DNA of 64,000 nt from Aeromonas rivipollensis (GCF_037811135.1 NZ_CP149130.1:385001-449000), one strand, 5' to 3'; positions 47,524-56,339 are shown, numbered from the stretch's first letter. Notes: a model not told the origin generated them from the letters alone. Program-made: numbers and translations.

Positions 47524-47616
47524 CATGATAAAGGCAAACTGAACTGAAAAGTCAGGACGCAAAGCCTCCGGTCTAACGGCATTGATGCTAATGATAGCGG
47601 GGTTACCAAGGTCATG
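47524..47616 (+). ncRNA. Cyclic di-GMP-I (GEMM-I) riboswitch aptamer
   Basis: Matches the GEMM-I consensus as in Vibrio Vc2: an AGGCAAAC box, a first hairpin CTGAaCT-GAAA-AGTCAG with a GNRA tetraloop, the core GGACGCAAAGCCTCCGG, a CTAA tetraloop-receptor-like step, and TAGCGGGGTTACC closing the second arm. P1 is CATGA (47524-47528) with TCATG (47612-47616). An alternative stem CAAGG (47607-47611) / CCTTG (47624-47628) followed by T4 could sequester the P1 3' strand and act as an expression platform. It precedes lafK by about 130 nt. The aptamer is sure; whether c-di-GMP turns lafK on or off is not readable. Confidence 0.93.
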
Positions 47617-47748
47617 ATTCCAGCCTTGTTTTCATACCGATATAGGGTAAGTGCTCAATAAGAGGTGCTGCCCCGTCCTGGTGCGTTTTTATTTTTTGAG
47701 CGTCAGTTCTGTTGATTGATTCATGTGCAATCACAGGTTCGGGTTAAT

Positions 47749-49125
47749 ATGTTTTCTGATTTATCTATCAAGGAAAATTCAATACCCGTCGGTATTGAAT
47801 CTCATGCACATCTATTATTAGTTTCCTCTTCGTTATCAAATGGAGACGATGTTGAGGGAATATTGTTGAATGCAGGCTATCGCGTCTCTTGCCTGAATTC
47901 TGTCCCGCTGGCCAAGCAATTTCTCTCCAACCATTCCGCGGATCTCGTGTTGCTCGACATGGCGGTCATGACCGAGGCCGGTCCCTCAATGGTGCAGGAG
48001 CTGGCGGGTACCGACTGCGTCATCCTGGTCAATGAGCACCAGGCCTATCTGGCGGCGGAGGCCATGCGGGCCGGCGCCATCGATTACATCATCAAGCCTT
48101 TCAGTCAGCGCCAGATCCTCGATGTGGTGAGGGGGGCCCTGCGCCTGCGTCAGGCCATTCCCAACCTGATCGCCTCCTCGCCTCTGAGCCTGCAGGTATT
48201 GCAGCTCGCCAGGCGGGCTGCCAAGACCTCGGCCACCATCCTCATCGGCGGCGAGTCGGGGACGGGCAAGGAGCGGCTGGCCCGCTACATCCACGAGATG
48301 TCCAGCCGGGCGGGCAAGCCCTTCGTGGCCATCAACTGCGCAGCCATCCCCGAATCCATGCTCGAATCCATCCTGTTCGGACACAGCAAGGGGGCCTTTA
48401 CCGGCGCGACCGCCAGCCAGCAGGGCAAGTTCGAGCTGGCCCAGGGGGGCACCCTGCTGCTCGACGAGATCTCCGAACTGCCGCTGGCATTGCAGGCCAA
48501 GCTGCTGCGGGTACTGCAGGAGAAAGAGGTCGAGCGGTTGGGCAGCCATCAGGTGATTGCGCTGGATGTGCGGATCATTGCCGCCAGCAACAGAGACCTG
48601 AGGGAGTTGGTGTTGCAGGGGGAGTTTCGCGAGGACCTCTTCTACCGGCTCGATGTGCTGCCCATGAGCTGGCCCGCCCTGCGGGAGCGGCCGGACGACA
48701 TACTGCCGCTGGCGGAGTACTTCATCGAGCGCTACGCCGCCCAGCAGGGGTATCGCCTCAGCGAGAGCGCCTGCAAGCAGCTGCTCTCCTATGACTGGCC
48801 GGGCAATGTGCGCGAACTGGACAACGTGATCCAGCGGGCGCTAATTATGGCTCGCGGATTGCATATTCAGGCGGTCGATTTGATGCTGCCCCATTATGCC
48901 GTGGAAGCCGACAACCTGTTACCGCAGACGCTTGCGGCCCCGGAGGGGCTCAGCGAGACCAAACGGCATGCCGAATTTCAATTCGTCCTGGAGACGTTGC
49001 GCCGTTTTCGTGGTCACCGGACTCGTACGGCCGAAGCCCTTGGGATGACGACCCGGGCACTTAGATACAAGCTGGCTGCCATGCGCGAGCAGGGCATCGA
49101 TGTCGAGCAGCAGATTCAAAACTAA
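47749..49125 (+). CDS. lafK: LafK, sigma54-dependent master activator of lateral flagellar genes
   Basis: 458 residues from the ATG at 47749. An in-frame TTG at 47716 would add 11. The N-terminal receiver-like domain (about 15-125) keeps an Asp (LLDM) and a Lys (IKPF) but lacks the acidic pair. The AAA+ domain carries Walker A GESGTGKE, the sigma54-contact loop GAFTGA and Walker B LLLDEI. The C-terminal Fis-type HTH contains TRTAEALGMTTRALRYKLAAM. It activates lateral flagellar sigma54 promoters with the RpoN encoded at 15192. The leader carries a c-di-GMP riboswitch. Confidence 0.93.
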   Translation: MFSDLSIKENSIPVGIESHAHLLLVSSSLSNGDDVEGILLNAGYRVSCLNSVPLAKQFLSNHSADLVLLDMAVMTEAGPSMVQELAGTDCVILVNEHQAYLAAEAMRAGAIDYIIKPFSQRQILDVVRGALRLRQAIPNLIASSPLSLQVLQLARRAAKTSATILIGGESGTGKERLARYIHEMSSRAGKPFVAINCAAIPESMLESILFGHSKGAFTGATASQQGKFELAQGGTLLLDEISELPLALQAKLLRVLQEKEVERLGSHQVIALDVRIIAASNRDLRELVLQGEFREDLFYRLDVLPMSWPALRERPDDILPLAEYFIERYAAQQGYRLSESACKQLLSYDWPGNVRELDNVIQRALIMARGLHIQAVDLMLPHYAVEADNLLPQTLAAPEGLSETKRHAEFQFVLETLRRFRGHRTRTAEALGMTTRALRYKLAAMREQGIDVEQQIQN

Positions 49126-49136
49126 GGGATAACCGA

Positions 49137-49463
49137 GTGAAGATTGAGATCATGTCATCACAGGTGACGCTCCTGCAGCAGATGCAGGAAATGCAGCGCG
49201 TTGCCAGTCACACCCCTTCCATCGAGCCTAACGACGCCTCGGCTGTCTCGTTCAGCGACGCCATGCGTGACGTCGTCGGCCGGGTCAACGAACAGCAGAA
49301 TGTCGCGTCCAGATTGATGACCGCCGTCGACGCGGGTCAGAGCGACGATCTGGTGGGGGCCATGGTGGCCAGCCAGAAGGCAGGTCTCAGTTTTTCCGCC
49401 CTGATGCAGGTGCGCAACAAACTGATGACAGGCTTCGATGACATCATGCGCATGCCGCTCTGA
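49137..49463 (+). CDS. fliE: Lateral flagellar hook-basal body protein FliE
   Basis: 108 residues with a GTG start (AAGGGA upstream). ATG 49152 is an alternative. The C-terminal KAGLSFSALMQVRNKLMTGFDDIMRMPL block is the FliE signature. It links the MS ring to the rod. It lies 11 nt after lafK, so the two may be co-transcribed. Confidence 0.95.
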   Translation: MKIEIMSSQVTLLQQMQEMQRVASHTPSIEPNDASAVSFSDAMRDVVGRVNEQQNVASRLMTAVDAGQSDDLVGAMVASQKAGLSFSALMQVRNKLMTGFDDIMRMPL

Positions 49464-49472
49464 GGGTAGGTC

Positions 49473-51221
49473 ATGACTGAATTGGTATCATCCTCGCCGG
49501 GGGCATCGGGCTCCCTGATCGCCCGGGTACAGGAAGGGATGCGCAACTGGCGCACCCTGTCCCGGGACAACAAATCCATCCTGACCATAGCGCTGCTTGC
49601 CGCCATAGTGGCGGGCACCATAGTGGTGATCCTCTGGACCTCCAGCAAGAACTATGTGCCGCTCTACGGCAAGCAGGAGCTCTACGACACCGCCAACATC
49701 ATGGAGATGCTGGAGAAGGAGCAGGTGCCCTTCCGGCTGGAGAAAAGCTCGGGCCAGATCCTGGTACCGGAGAGCCAGCTTGCCCACGTGCGCATGGCGC
49801 TGGCGGCGCGCGGGGTCAGGGCGGCCATGCCGGCCGGCCTCGAGGGGCTGGACACAGTGACAGGTCTTGGCACCAGCGAGTTCATGGAAGGGGCGCGTTA
49901 TCGCCATGCCCTGGAAGGGGAGCTGGCCAGAACCATCATCTCGCTGGATGCGGTGCGCAGTGCCCGGGTGCATCTGGCTATCCCCAAGCGGACCCTGTTT
50001 GTCGGCCGTGACGAAGAGAAACCCAGCGCCTCCGTGATGCTGGATCTGCAACCCGGCCAGTCCATGGAGCCGGGTCAGGTCGAGGCCATCGCCAACCTGG
50101 TGGCGGGCAGCATCTCGGGCATGAAGCCCGGTGCCGTGACCATAGTGGATCAGGCGGGCCAATTGTTGAGTGCCGAGCTTGGCGACAAGGCGGGCTTCGG
50201 CAAGCAGAGCGTCCAGCAGATGGAATACGTGCGCAAGCTGGAGCAGTACATCCGCCAGCGTGCCAGCGACATGCTCTATCCCATGCTGGGCACCGGCAAC
50301 TTCCGGGTCCAGATCGCCGCTGATGTCAACTTCAACGCTGTGGAAGAGACCCAGCAACAGCTGGATCCCAACGGTGTGGTGACCAAGGAATCCAACAAGT
50401 CCGACAAGACCATAGATGCCCTGGCGCTCGGCATTCCGGGGGCCCTGTCCAACCGTCCTCCCGAGACGGCGCCCCAGACCGACCAGGCTGCCGAAGGGAA
50501 TGCGGCGGCGCCGGAGCCTGCCAAGAATGACACCCGTACCGAACGGCAGGAGGTCAGCAAGCAGTACGAGAACAGCCGCACCATAGTGCATACCCGCTAT
50601 CAGCAGGGACGACTGGAGCGGATGAACGTCTCCATACTGCTCAACCAGCAGAGCGGCCCCAAAGGGGGCTGGAGCGCGGAGCAGCTGGAGCAGATCCGCC
50701 AGATGGTGGAGCGCTCCGTCGGCTTTGACGGCGTGCGTGGCGATCAGATCAGCTTGCAGGTGTTCGACTTCACCGGCGCCGTGCCGGTGACGCCACCTGA
50801 GTCGAGCTGGCTGGAGACCCCTTACTGGCAAGACTCCCTGCGCTACCTGGTGGGTGGCCTGCTGGGACTGACCCTGGTGTTCTTCGGCATTCGCCCTCTG
50901 GTGAAGCACCTGGTGCGTACCCAGCAATATCCTGATGCCGAGTCGGAACAGGAGCAGGATGAAGAGCAGGAACCGACCATAGGCCTCTCCATGCGCCGGG
51001 AAGGGGATGACGAGACTGACGGCACCGCGATTGGCAAGAGCCTGCAGCAGGCGGAATACAAGCTGGAGCCCCAGTTCTCCTCGCTGGATCTGGAGGCGCT
51101 GCCGGAGCCTGGCTCCGAGCTCGAGGTGCAGCTCAAGCACCTGCAACTGCTGGTGGATAAAGACACTGCCCGGGTGGCGGAAGTGGTCAGACAATGGGTG
51201 AGTGGCAATGAACAACGGTAA
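49473..51221 (+). CDS. fliF: Lateral flagellar MS-ring protein FliF
   Basis: 582 residues. Two membrane helices (about 37-57 and 452-472) flank the periplasmic ring-building domains. Conserved blocks include YVPLYGKQELYDTANIMEMLEK and a C-terminal FliG-binding tail. It overlaps fliG by 14 nt. Confidence 0.97.
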   Translation: MTELVSSSPGASGSLIARVQEGMRNWRTLSRDNKSILTIALLAAIVAGTIVVILWTSSKNYVPLYGKQELYDTANIMEMLEKEQVPFRLEKSSGQILVPESQLAHVRMALAARGVRAAMPAGLEGLDTVTGLGTSEFMEGARYRHALEGELARTIISLDAVRSARVHLAIPKRTLFVGRDEEKPSASVMLDLQPGQSMEPGQVEAIANLVAGSISGMKPGAVTIVDQAGQLLSAELGDKAGFGKQSVQQMEYVRKLEQYIRQRASDMLYPMLGTGNFRVQIAADVNFNAVEETQQQLDPNGVVTKESNKSDKTIDALALGIPGALSNRPPETAPQTDQAAEGNAAAPEPAKNDTRTERQEVSKQYENSRTIVHTRYQQGRLERMNVSILLNQQSGPKGGWSAEQLEQIRQMVERSVGFDGVRGDQISLQVFDFTGAVPVTPPESSWLETPYWQDSLRYLVGGLLGLTLVFFGIRPLVKHLVRTQQYPDAESEQEQDEEQEPTIGLSMRREGDDETDGTAIGKSLQQAEYKLEPQFSSLDLEALPEPGSELEVQLKHLQLLVDKDTARVAEVVRQWVSGNEQR

Positions 51222-52236
51222 TCTGAACCAGAGCGCGGTCGACATCGACATCGACAACCTCGAGAAGGCCGCCATCCTGCTGCTGAGCATGGGCACAGAG
51301 GCGGCCGCCAAGGTGATGCAGAAGCTGTCGCGGGACGAGGTGCAACGGCTCATCTCCAAGATGGCGGGCCTCTCCGGCGTGAGCTCGATAGAGGCAAAGT
51401 GGACCCTGCAGCAGTTCTTCAACCAGTATCGCGAGCAGAGCGGCATCGGCAGCGCGTCTCGGGAATACCTGGAGCAGACCCTGGATCTGGCGCTGGGTCA
51501 GCGCCTCTCCCGCAGCCTGCTCGACAGCCTCTATGGCGATGCGATGAGCCAGGACATCCAGCGCCTGCAATGGGTGCCAGCGGATGTCCTGGCCCGCTTC
51601 TTTCGCAACGAACACCCCCAGATGCAGGCGGTGCTGCTCGCCTTCCTGCCGCCCCAGACCGCCTCGGCCGTGCTCGATGCCCTGCCGGGGTCGCTCCACG
51701 ACGATCTGCTGGTCCGGGTCGCCAGCCTCAGCTCGGTCAGCGAGCATGTGCTGGCCGAGCTGAGGCTGACCCTGGATCGCTGTCTCGCCTACGTGGCCGA
51801 CCAGTCCGGCGCCAAGGTGAACGGGGTGCGCCAGGTGGCCGACATCCTCAACCGCTATCAGGGTGACAAGGAGCAGATGCTCTCCCTGCTGCGGGAACAC
51901 GACGGCGACATGGCCCTCGAGATCGAGAAGAACATGTTCGACTTCATGGCCCTGCGTCGCCAGAGCGACGACACCCTGCAGCGTCTGGTGCAGGAGCTGC
52001 CGGCGGATCTGCTGGCGCTGGCCCTGAAGAATACCGACGCCGGTTTTCGCAAGGTGGTGCTGGGGGCCATGCCCAAGCGGATGGCGCAGGCACTGGAAGC
52101 CCAGATCCAGGATCAGGGCAGCGTCTCCCTGCGCAAGGTGGAGCAGGCCAGGGAAGAGGTGATGCAACTGGTGCGGGAACTGGTGGAGCAGGGCGAGATC
52201 GAGTTCCAGCTGTTCGAAGAAGCCACCGTCAGCTAA
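51208..52236 (+). CDS. fliG: Lateral flagellar motor switch protein FliG
   Basis: 342 residues from the ATG at 51208. A GTG six bases earlier is in frame, but GGGTGAG is better spaced for the ATG. It has the three FliG domains, with the C-terminal torque domain containing the charged helix IEKNMFDFMALRRQSDDTLQ. It couples stator movement to the rotor. Confidence 0.95.
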   Translation: MNNGNLNQSAVDIDIDNLEKAAILLLSMGTEAAAKVMQKLSRDEVQRLISKMAGLSGVSSIEAKWTLQQFFNQYREQSGIGSASREYLEQTLDLALGQRLSRSLLDSLYGDAMSQDIQRLQWVPADVLARFFRNEHPQMQAVLLAFLPPQTASAVLDALPGSLHDDLLVRVASLSSVSEHVLAELRLTLDRCLAYVADQSGAKVNGVRQVADILNRYQGDKEQMLSLLREHDGDMALEIEKNMFDFMALRRQSDDTLQRLVQELPADLLALALKNTDAGFRKVVLGAMPKRMAQALEAQIQDQGSVSLRKVEQAREEVMQLVRELVEQGEIEFQLFEEATVS

Positions 52237-52248
52237 CAGGAGACAGGC

Positions 52249-52941
52249 ATGAGTCAGCATGTTCGCAAACTGGCGGCCGGTGCCACCCGTCTCTACCGTT
52301 TCCCGGCACTGGGACAGAGCGGGGAAGAGGCCAGAAGCCAGCAGGAAGAGTTCGAATACGGCTATCAGCAAGGGCTGGAGCAGGGACAGACAGAGGGGTA
52401 TCAGGCCGGCTACCAGCAGGGGTTGACCAGCGGCCTGATTGAAGGGGAGGCCAAGGGTCTGCAACAGGGACAGGTGCGTGGCCTGGCCCAGGGGCTGGCC
52501 GAGGGCAGGGCCTCGTTCGATCAGGCCATGGTCCCCTTTGCCAAGCTGCAACAGCAGTGGGAGTCTCTGACCCGGGCCCGGATGCTGGAGCAGAAGGCGT
52601 TGATCGCCCAGCTGGTCGCCCAGGTGGCCAAGCGGGTGATCCAGGCCGAGTTCACCCTCAACCCGCAGCAGGTGCTCCAGCAGGTCGAACAGGCCATGGC
52701 GACCCTGCCGAGCGAGTCGGAAGATCTGGTGATCTACCTCAATGAGGGGGACAGGCAGCGCCTGGCCGAGCAGGGGGTGACCCGCTGCGAGAAGTGGCCG
52801 CTGCAGGTGGACGGGGCCCTGGGGGTCGGTGACGCCCGGATCGAGACCCGGGCCGCGGTGATCGAGATCAACACGGGGGAGCGGCTCGGTCGTTGCATCG
52901 AGCAGCTCAACCAGACCTTGGAACTGCCTCGGGATGCATGA
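52249..52941 (+). CDS. fliH: Lateral flagellar export regulator FliH
   Basis: 230 residues. A central glycine-repeat helix (GYQQGLEQGQTEGYQAGYQQG and similar GxxxG steps, about 40-90) is typical of FliH, followed by a stator-like C-terminal domain. It binds the FliI ATPase. The end overlaps fliI by 8 nt. Confidence 0.94.
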   Translation: MSQHVRKLAAGATRLYRFPALGQSGEEARSQQEEFEYGYQQGLEQGQTEGYQAGYQQGLTSGLIEGEAKGLQQGQVRGLAQGLAEGRASFDQAMVPFAKLQQQWESLTRARMLEQKALIAQLVAQVAKRVIQAEFTLNPQQVLQQVEQAMATLPSESEDLVIYLNEGDRQRLAEQGVTRCEKWPLQVDGALGVGDARIETRAAVIEINTGERLGRCIEQLNQTLELPRDA

Positions 52942-54265
52942 GGCATTGCAGCAGGCGCTGACCTCGGCGCTGGACAGCCTGGACGAGATCCCGGGCTTTC
53001 GTCGTTATGGCCGCCTGGTGCGCGTCACCGGGCTGACCCTGGAAGTGGTGGGCTGCCAGCTGGTGATGGGGCAGCGCTGCCGGGTGGAAACGGCAACGGG
53101 TGACTCCCTGCTGGCCGAGGTGGTCGGCTTCAACCGGGATATCTCCTACCTGATGCCCCTGCAACCCATGAGCGGCCTCTATGCCGGTGCCCGGGTGCTG
53201 CCCATCGACGGGGAGGAGACCATAGTGGTCGGCGAGCACCTGCTCGGCCGGGTGCTAGACGGCCTGCTGCACCCCCTGGACGGGCGTTCGCTGTCAGAGG
53301 AGGGGGAGCGGGTTCCCCTGTTCTCTTCCCCCCCCAACCCCCTGCTGCGCACCCCGGTACGCGAGCCCCTGGATGTGGGCATTCGCGCCATCAACGGCCT
53401 GCTGACGGTCGGCAAGGGCCAGCGACTGGGGCTGTTTGCCGGCTCAGGGGTGGGCAAGAGCATGCTGCTCGGCATGATGACGCGCAATACCAGCGCCCAG
53501 ATAGTGGTGGTGGGGCTCATCGGCGAGCGGGGCCGGGAGGTGCGGGAGTTCATCGAGCACAGCCTGGGAACAGAGGGGCTGGCCCGCGCCGTGGTGATCG
53601 CGGCCCCCGCTGACCAATCCCCCCTGATGCGCCTGCGGGCCGCCCAGCTGTGCCACCGCATCGCGGAGTATTTCCGTGAGCAGGGTCAGGACGTGCTGCT
53701 GCTGATGGACTCCCTGACCCGCTATGCCCAGGCCCAGCGGGAAATCGCCCTGGCGATCGGAGAGCCGCCCGCCACCCGTGGCTATCCGCCCTCGGTGTTC
53801 AGCATGCTGACCCAGCTGGTGGAGCGGGCGGGCAACGGCACCCGCACCGACGGCAGCCTGAGCGCCTTCTATACGGTGCTGGCGGAGGGGGATGATCAGC
53901 AGGATCCCGTGGTGGATGCCGCCAGGGCCATTCTCGATGGACACATAGTGCTGACGCGGCGGCTGGCGGAGGAGGGGCACTACCCCGCCATCGACATCGG
54001 CGCCTCGGTGAGCCGGGTGATGCCGCAGGTGGTGCCTCCACAATGGCAGGGGCTGGCGGTGAACCTGCGCCAGCTGTGGGGGCGCTACCAGCAGGTGCGC
54101 GAGCTGCTGCCCCTCGGCGGCTATCAGCCCGGCGCCGATCCCCAGATGGACGAAGCCGTGCAGCGCTATCCCGCCATCGCCAGCTTCCTGCAACAGGGGA
54201 TCCATGAAGAGACCCCCATCACCCAGGTGGTGAGCGGCCTCAAGCAAGTGCTTGGCAGAGCCTAA
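52934..54265 (+). CDS. fliI: Lateral flagellum-specific ATPase FliI
   Basis: 443 residues, an F1-beta-like ATPase. The P-loop is AGSGVGKSM, Walker B lies in VLLLMDSLTRYAQAQRE, and the family segment EPPATRGYPPSVFSML is present. It powers substrate unloading at the export gate. Confidence 0.97.
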   Translation: MHEALQQALTSALDSLDEIPGFRRYGRLVRVTGLTLEVVGCQLVMGQRCRVETATGDSLLAEVVGFNRDISYLMPLQPMSGLYAGARVLPIDGEETIVVGEHLLGRVLDGLLHPLDGRSLSEEGERVPLFSSPPNPLLRTPVREPLDVGIRAINGLLTVGKGQRLGLFAGSGVGKSMLLGMMTRNTSAQIVVVGLIGERGREVREFIEHSLGTEGLARAVVIAAPADQSPLMRLRAAQLCHRIAEYFREQGQDVLLLMDSLTRYAQAQREIALAIGEPPATRGYPPSVFSMLTQLVERAGNGTRTDGSLSAFYTVLAEGDDQQDPVVDAARAILDGHIVLTRRLAEEGHYPAIDIGASVSRVMPQVVPPQWQGLAVNLRQLWGRYQQVRELLPLGGYQPGADPQMDEAVQRYPAIASFLQQGIHEETPITQVVSGLKQVLGRA

Positions 54266-54274
54266 GGACGCCCC

Positions 54275-54691
54275 ATGCTGAAATCCTACCTCGGGTTGCA
54301 ACAGGATGCCCTGGATACCATGGGCAAGGAGCGGCAGCGGCTGCGGGAGGTGGCGCTGCGTGAGGAGCGGCGGGCCCTCAAATTGCAGGAGGTGATAGCG
54401 ACGCTGCAACCGGGCTCGGCCAGCTTCCATCCCCTGCTGTGGCAGAACAAGCAGCAGATGCAGGGACAACTGCGCCACCTGCTGGATCACCAGGTGCAGC
54501 AGTCCGCGCTGGCCAACCTGGATCTGGCGCGCCACGAGGGACAACTGCTCAAGCAGTTTGGCCGGGTCAAGGGGCTGGAACTGTTGCTGGACAAGCGGGA
54601 TCTGGCGGCGCGCCAGCGGCAGGAGTCAGGGGAGCAGCGGCAACTGGACGAGCTCGCCAGCCTGCGTCATCGCACCCTGCAGGGGCGCTGA
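54275..54691 (+). CDS. fliJ: Lateral flagellar export protein FliJ
   Basis: 138 residues, nearly all coiled coil, Gln, Arg and Leu rich, as for FliJ, the central stalk of the export ATPase. It lies 9 nt after fliI. It ends 4 nt from the convergent flgN stop, with no terminator between. Confidence 0.9.
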   Translation: MLKSYLGLQQDALDTMGKERQRLREVALREERRALKLQEVIATLQPGSASFHPLLWQNKQQMQGQLRHLLDHQVQQSALANLDLARHEGQLLKQFGRVKGLELLLDKRDLAARQRQESGEQRQLDELASLRHRTLQGR

Positions 54692-54695
54692 CGAT

Positions 54696-55139
54696 TCAAT
54701 CGGGGAAGTGTTCCTGCCTGCCATAGGATGACTCCTGGCCCAGCAGGGTGTTGATCGTTTCGATCTGGCCGGCCAGCAGGCGTCCGTTGAGTTCGTTCTG
54801 GCGCCGGCACTGCTGCAACAGCCACTCGAGGCGTTGCCATTGCTCGCCAACGCGCTGTTGCAGCGGGTCGGGCAGTCTGGTGATGAGCGTCGCCATGCCC
54901 TGCTCGTCGGGCTTGAGCCCGAGCGCCAGCAGGTGCTGACAGCGTTGCTGGGCCTGTTGCTGGATGTCGGCCATCAGCCTAGTCTGCTGCCGGTTGTGTC
55001 CGGTCAACCCGTCGACATCGTGGCTGGCCAGCAGAGAGTGCTGGTTGAGCAGCAGCTGCTGCAGATCGGCGTAGCGGCCGCAGTCCTGCTGGATGCCGAT
55101 GATCAGCTCCTTGACCCTCAGCTTGGGGGCCATGCTCAT
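54696..55139 (-). CDS. flgN: Lateral flagellar chaperone FlgN
   Basis: 147 residues, helical, with the FlgN-type segment LNQHSLLASHDVDGLTGHNRQQTRLM. It chaperones FlgK and FlgL. The start overlaps the flgM stop by 4 nt. Transcribed as flgA-flgM-flgN on the minus strand. Confidence 0.9.
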   Translation of the reverse strand: MSMAPKLRVKELIIGIQQDCGRYADLQQLLLNQHSLLASHDVDGLTGHNRQQTRLMADIQQQAQQRCQHLLALGLKPDEQGMATLITRLPDPLQQRVGEQWQRLEWLLQQCRRQNELNGRLLAGQIETINTLLGQESSYGRQEHFPD

Positions 55140-55408
55140 CGGCGGTGCATGTCCAGGATGGCCTGGCTCAGGGCATCCATGTCGAGCTCGAGCCGGCCTT
55201 CGCTGATGGCCTGGCGGATCTGGTTCACCTTCTCCATGTCCACGTCGGAAGTGGATGCCAGCTGAGACCTTGCCTGATTGATGCTCTGGGCCGTGCTGCT
55301 GATTAGGGCATCCCCCTGGCCGGCCCGTGGCTGGGCTGCGGGCGCGGCATCGGCCTTGCGCTGCTGCTGGGGTTGAACATAGATAGGGTCGGTGCGTGTG
55401 ATTTTCAT
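55136..55408 (-). CDS. flgM: Lateral anti-sigma-28 factor FlgM
   Basis: 90 residues with a disordered N-terminal half and a C-terminal helical region VDMEKVNQIRQAISEGRLELDMDALSQAIL, the FlgM signature. It presumably inhibits the lateral sigma28 (LafS), releasing it when exported. AGGA precedes the ATG. Confidence 0.92.
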   Translation of the reverse strand: MKITRTDPIYVQPQQQRKADAAPAAQPRAGQGDALISSTAQSINQARSQLASTSDVDMEKVNQIRQAISEGRLELDMDALSQAILDMHRR

Positions 55409-55486
55409 AACGTCAATTCCTGATGGTCTATCTCTGACAGGCGACCCGAAGGCGGCCGAACTTGAATCAAACTCGCCTTTTGTGGG

Positions 55487-56209
55487 CTAAAAACGGGTTT
55501 CGACTTCCCCCTTGTCGATCACCCAGGCCTGGATCTCCTTGCCCGAACTGAGGTTTCTGACCCTGACCCCCTCGCCAATGGCGGCATTGGTCAGCGCAGT
55601 GCCGCGGGTGGTGGCGGAAAAGCTCTGCTGGCCCGCCCTGATCAATACCCCTTCCCCCGCCCGGACGGCCCAGGCCAGCTGCAAGTCAAGTTCCCCTATC
55701 AGCTGGCCCATCCTGAGATGTCGGGTGCTTTTGCTGCCCACCAGGGACTCATTGCTTGGGACGAACCCCCGCTGCAACCGGCTGACGTCGAGGGACTTCT
55801 CGAGCAGATCCCCCGGCCCTATGGTCTGCCCTTTCTGGATCTCCTGCGCCGTCACCCAGACCGGCAGCATCAGGGTGACCTCCACCCGCGCCCTGAGCTG
55901 CCAGGCCGGTTCGGTACACTCCACCAGATAGGGTCGCCGCCCCCAGGGCTGGCGATACTGCCCGCCCGCCTGGTAGCGCACCGCCTGCTGGCAGGGGGGA
56001 AGATGGGCCACGGCGGGGGAGAGCCAGACCTGATAGTCGGCTTGGGTGTCCGGCCAGCCCTGTTGCTGCAGATAGTCGCGCAGGGCCAGCGCCGCATCTT
56101 CCTTGAGTCCGTCGCTCAGCCGTTGCGCCAGCGGTTCGGGTTCGGCCCGCAGGGGCAGCGCCAGGATCAGCAGGGCGAGCAGGCCACCCCGCTTCCATGT
56201 GGGAAACAA
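55487..56209 (-). CDS. flgA: Lateral flagellar P-ring chaperone FlgA
   Basis: 240 residues from a TTG at 56209, preferred because AGGGG lies 5 nt upstream and it places a classic signal peptide (KRGGLLALLILALPLRA) at the N terminus. ATG 56287 would add 26 residues before it. The SAF domain is recognisable (VTAQEIQKGQTIGPGDL and GEGVRVRNLSSGKEIQAWV). It assists periplasmic P-ring assembly. Confidence 0.88.
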   Translation of the reverse strand: MFPTWKRGGLLALLILALPLRAEPEPLAQRLSDGLKEDAALALRDYLQQQGWPDTQADYQVWLSPAVAHLPPCQQAVRYQAGGQYRQPWGRRPYLVECTEPAWQLRARVEVTLMLPVWVTAQEIQKGQTIGPGDLLEKSLDVSRLQRGFVPSNESLVGSKSTRHLRMGQLIGELDLQLAWAVRAGEGVLIRAGQQSFSATTRGTALTNAAIGEGVRVRNLSSGKEIQAWVIDKGEVETRF

Positions 56210-56280
56210 CGCTTCCCCTTTTGCCTGCGCCCTCGGCCGCAGTCTATGCCCCGACCAGCGGAAATAAGGGATTTTCACGA

Positions 56281-56297
56281 TTGGCATGAGTCTTGAT
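56281..56297 (+). promoter_or_regulatory. Candidate sigma54 promoter of flgBCDEFGHIJ
   Basis: TTGGCATGAGTCTTGAT aligns with the consensus TTGGCACGnnnnTTGCW at correct GG-to-GC spacing, with T for C at one -24 position and A for C at the -12 position. It lies 42 bp upstream of the flgB start, where LafK and RpoN control would be expected. The -12 deviation makes it weak. Confidence 0.5.
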
Positions 56298-56339
56298 AAA
56301 GGATGCACTGGTCTGACTGGTTCACAAGAAGGATGAAGC

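Noticed and set aside
47640-47702. Possible terminator just before lafK (T-rich run with GCTCAA/TTGAGC)
   Set aside because: The only stem has a very long loop and the T-run lies inside it, so it is not an intrinsic terminator.
49488-51446. Long minus-strand open frame (652 codons) opposite fliF
   Set aside because: Antisense shadow of fliF with His/Leu/Gly-rich translation and no recognisable domain.
55409-55486. Possible sigma28 promoter for flgM (TCAAGTTC on the minus strand)
   Set aside because: The first half resembles a sigma28 -35, but no GCCGATAA-like -10 lies at the right distance.
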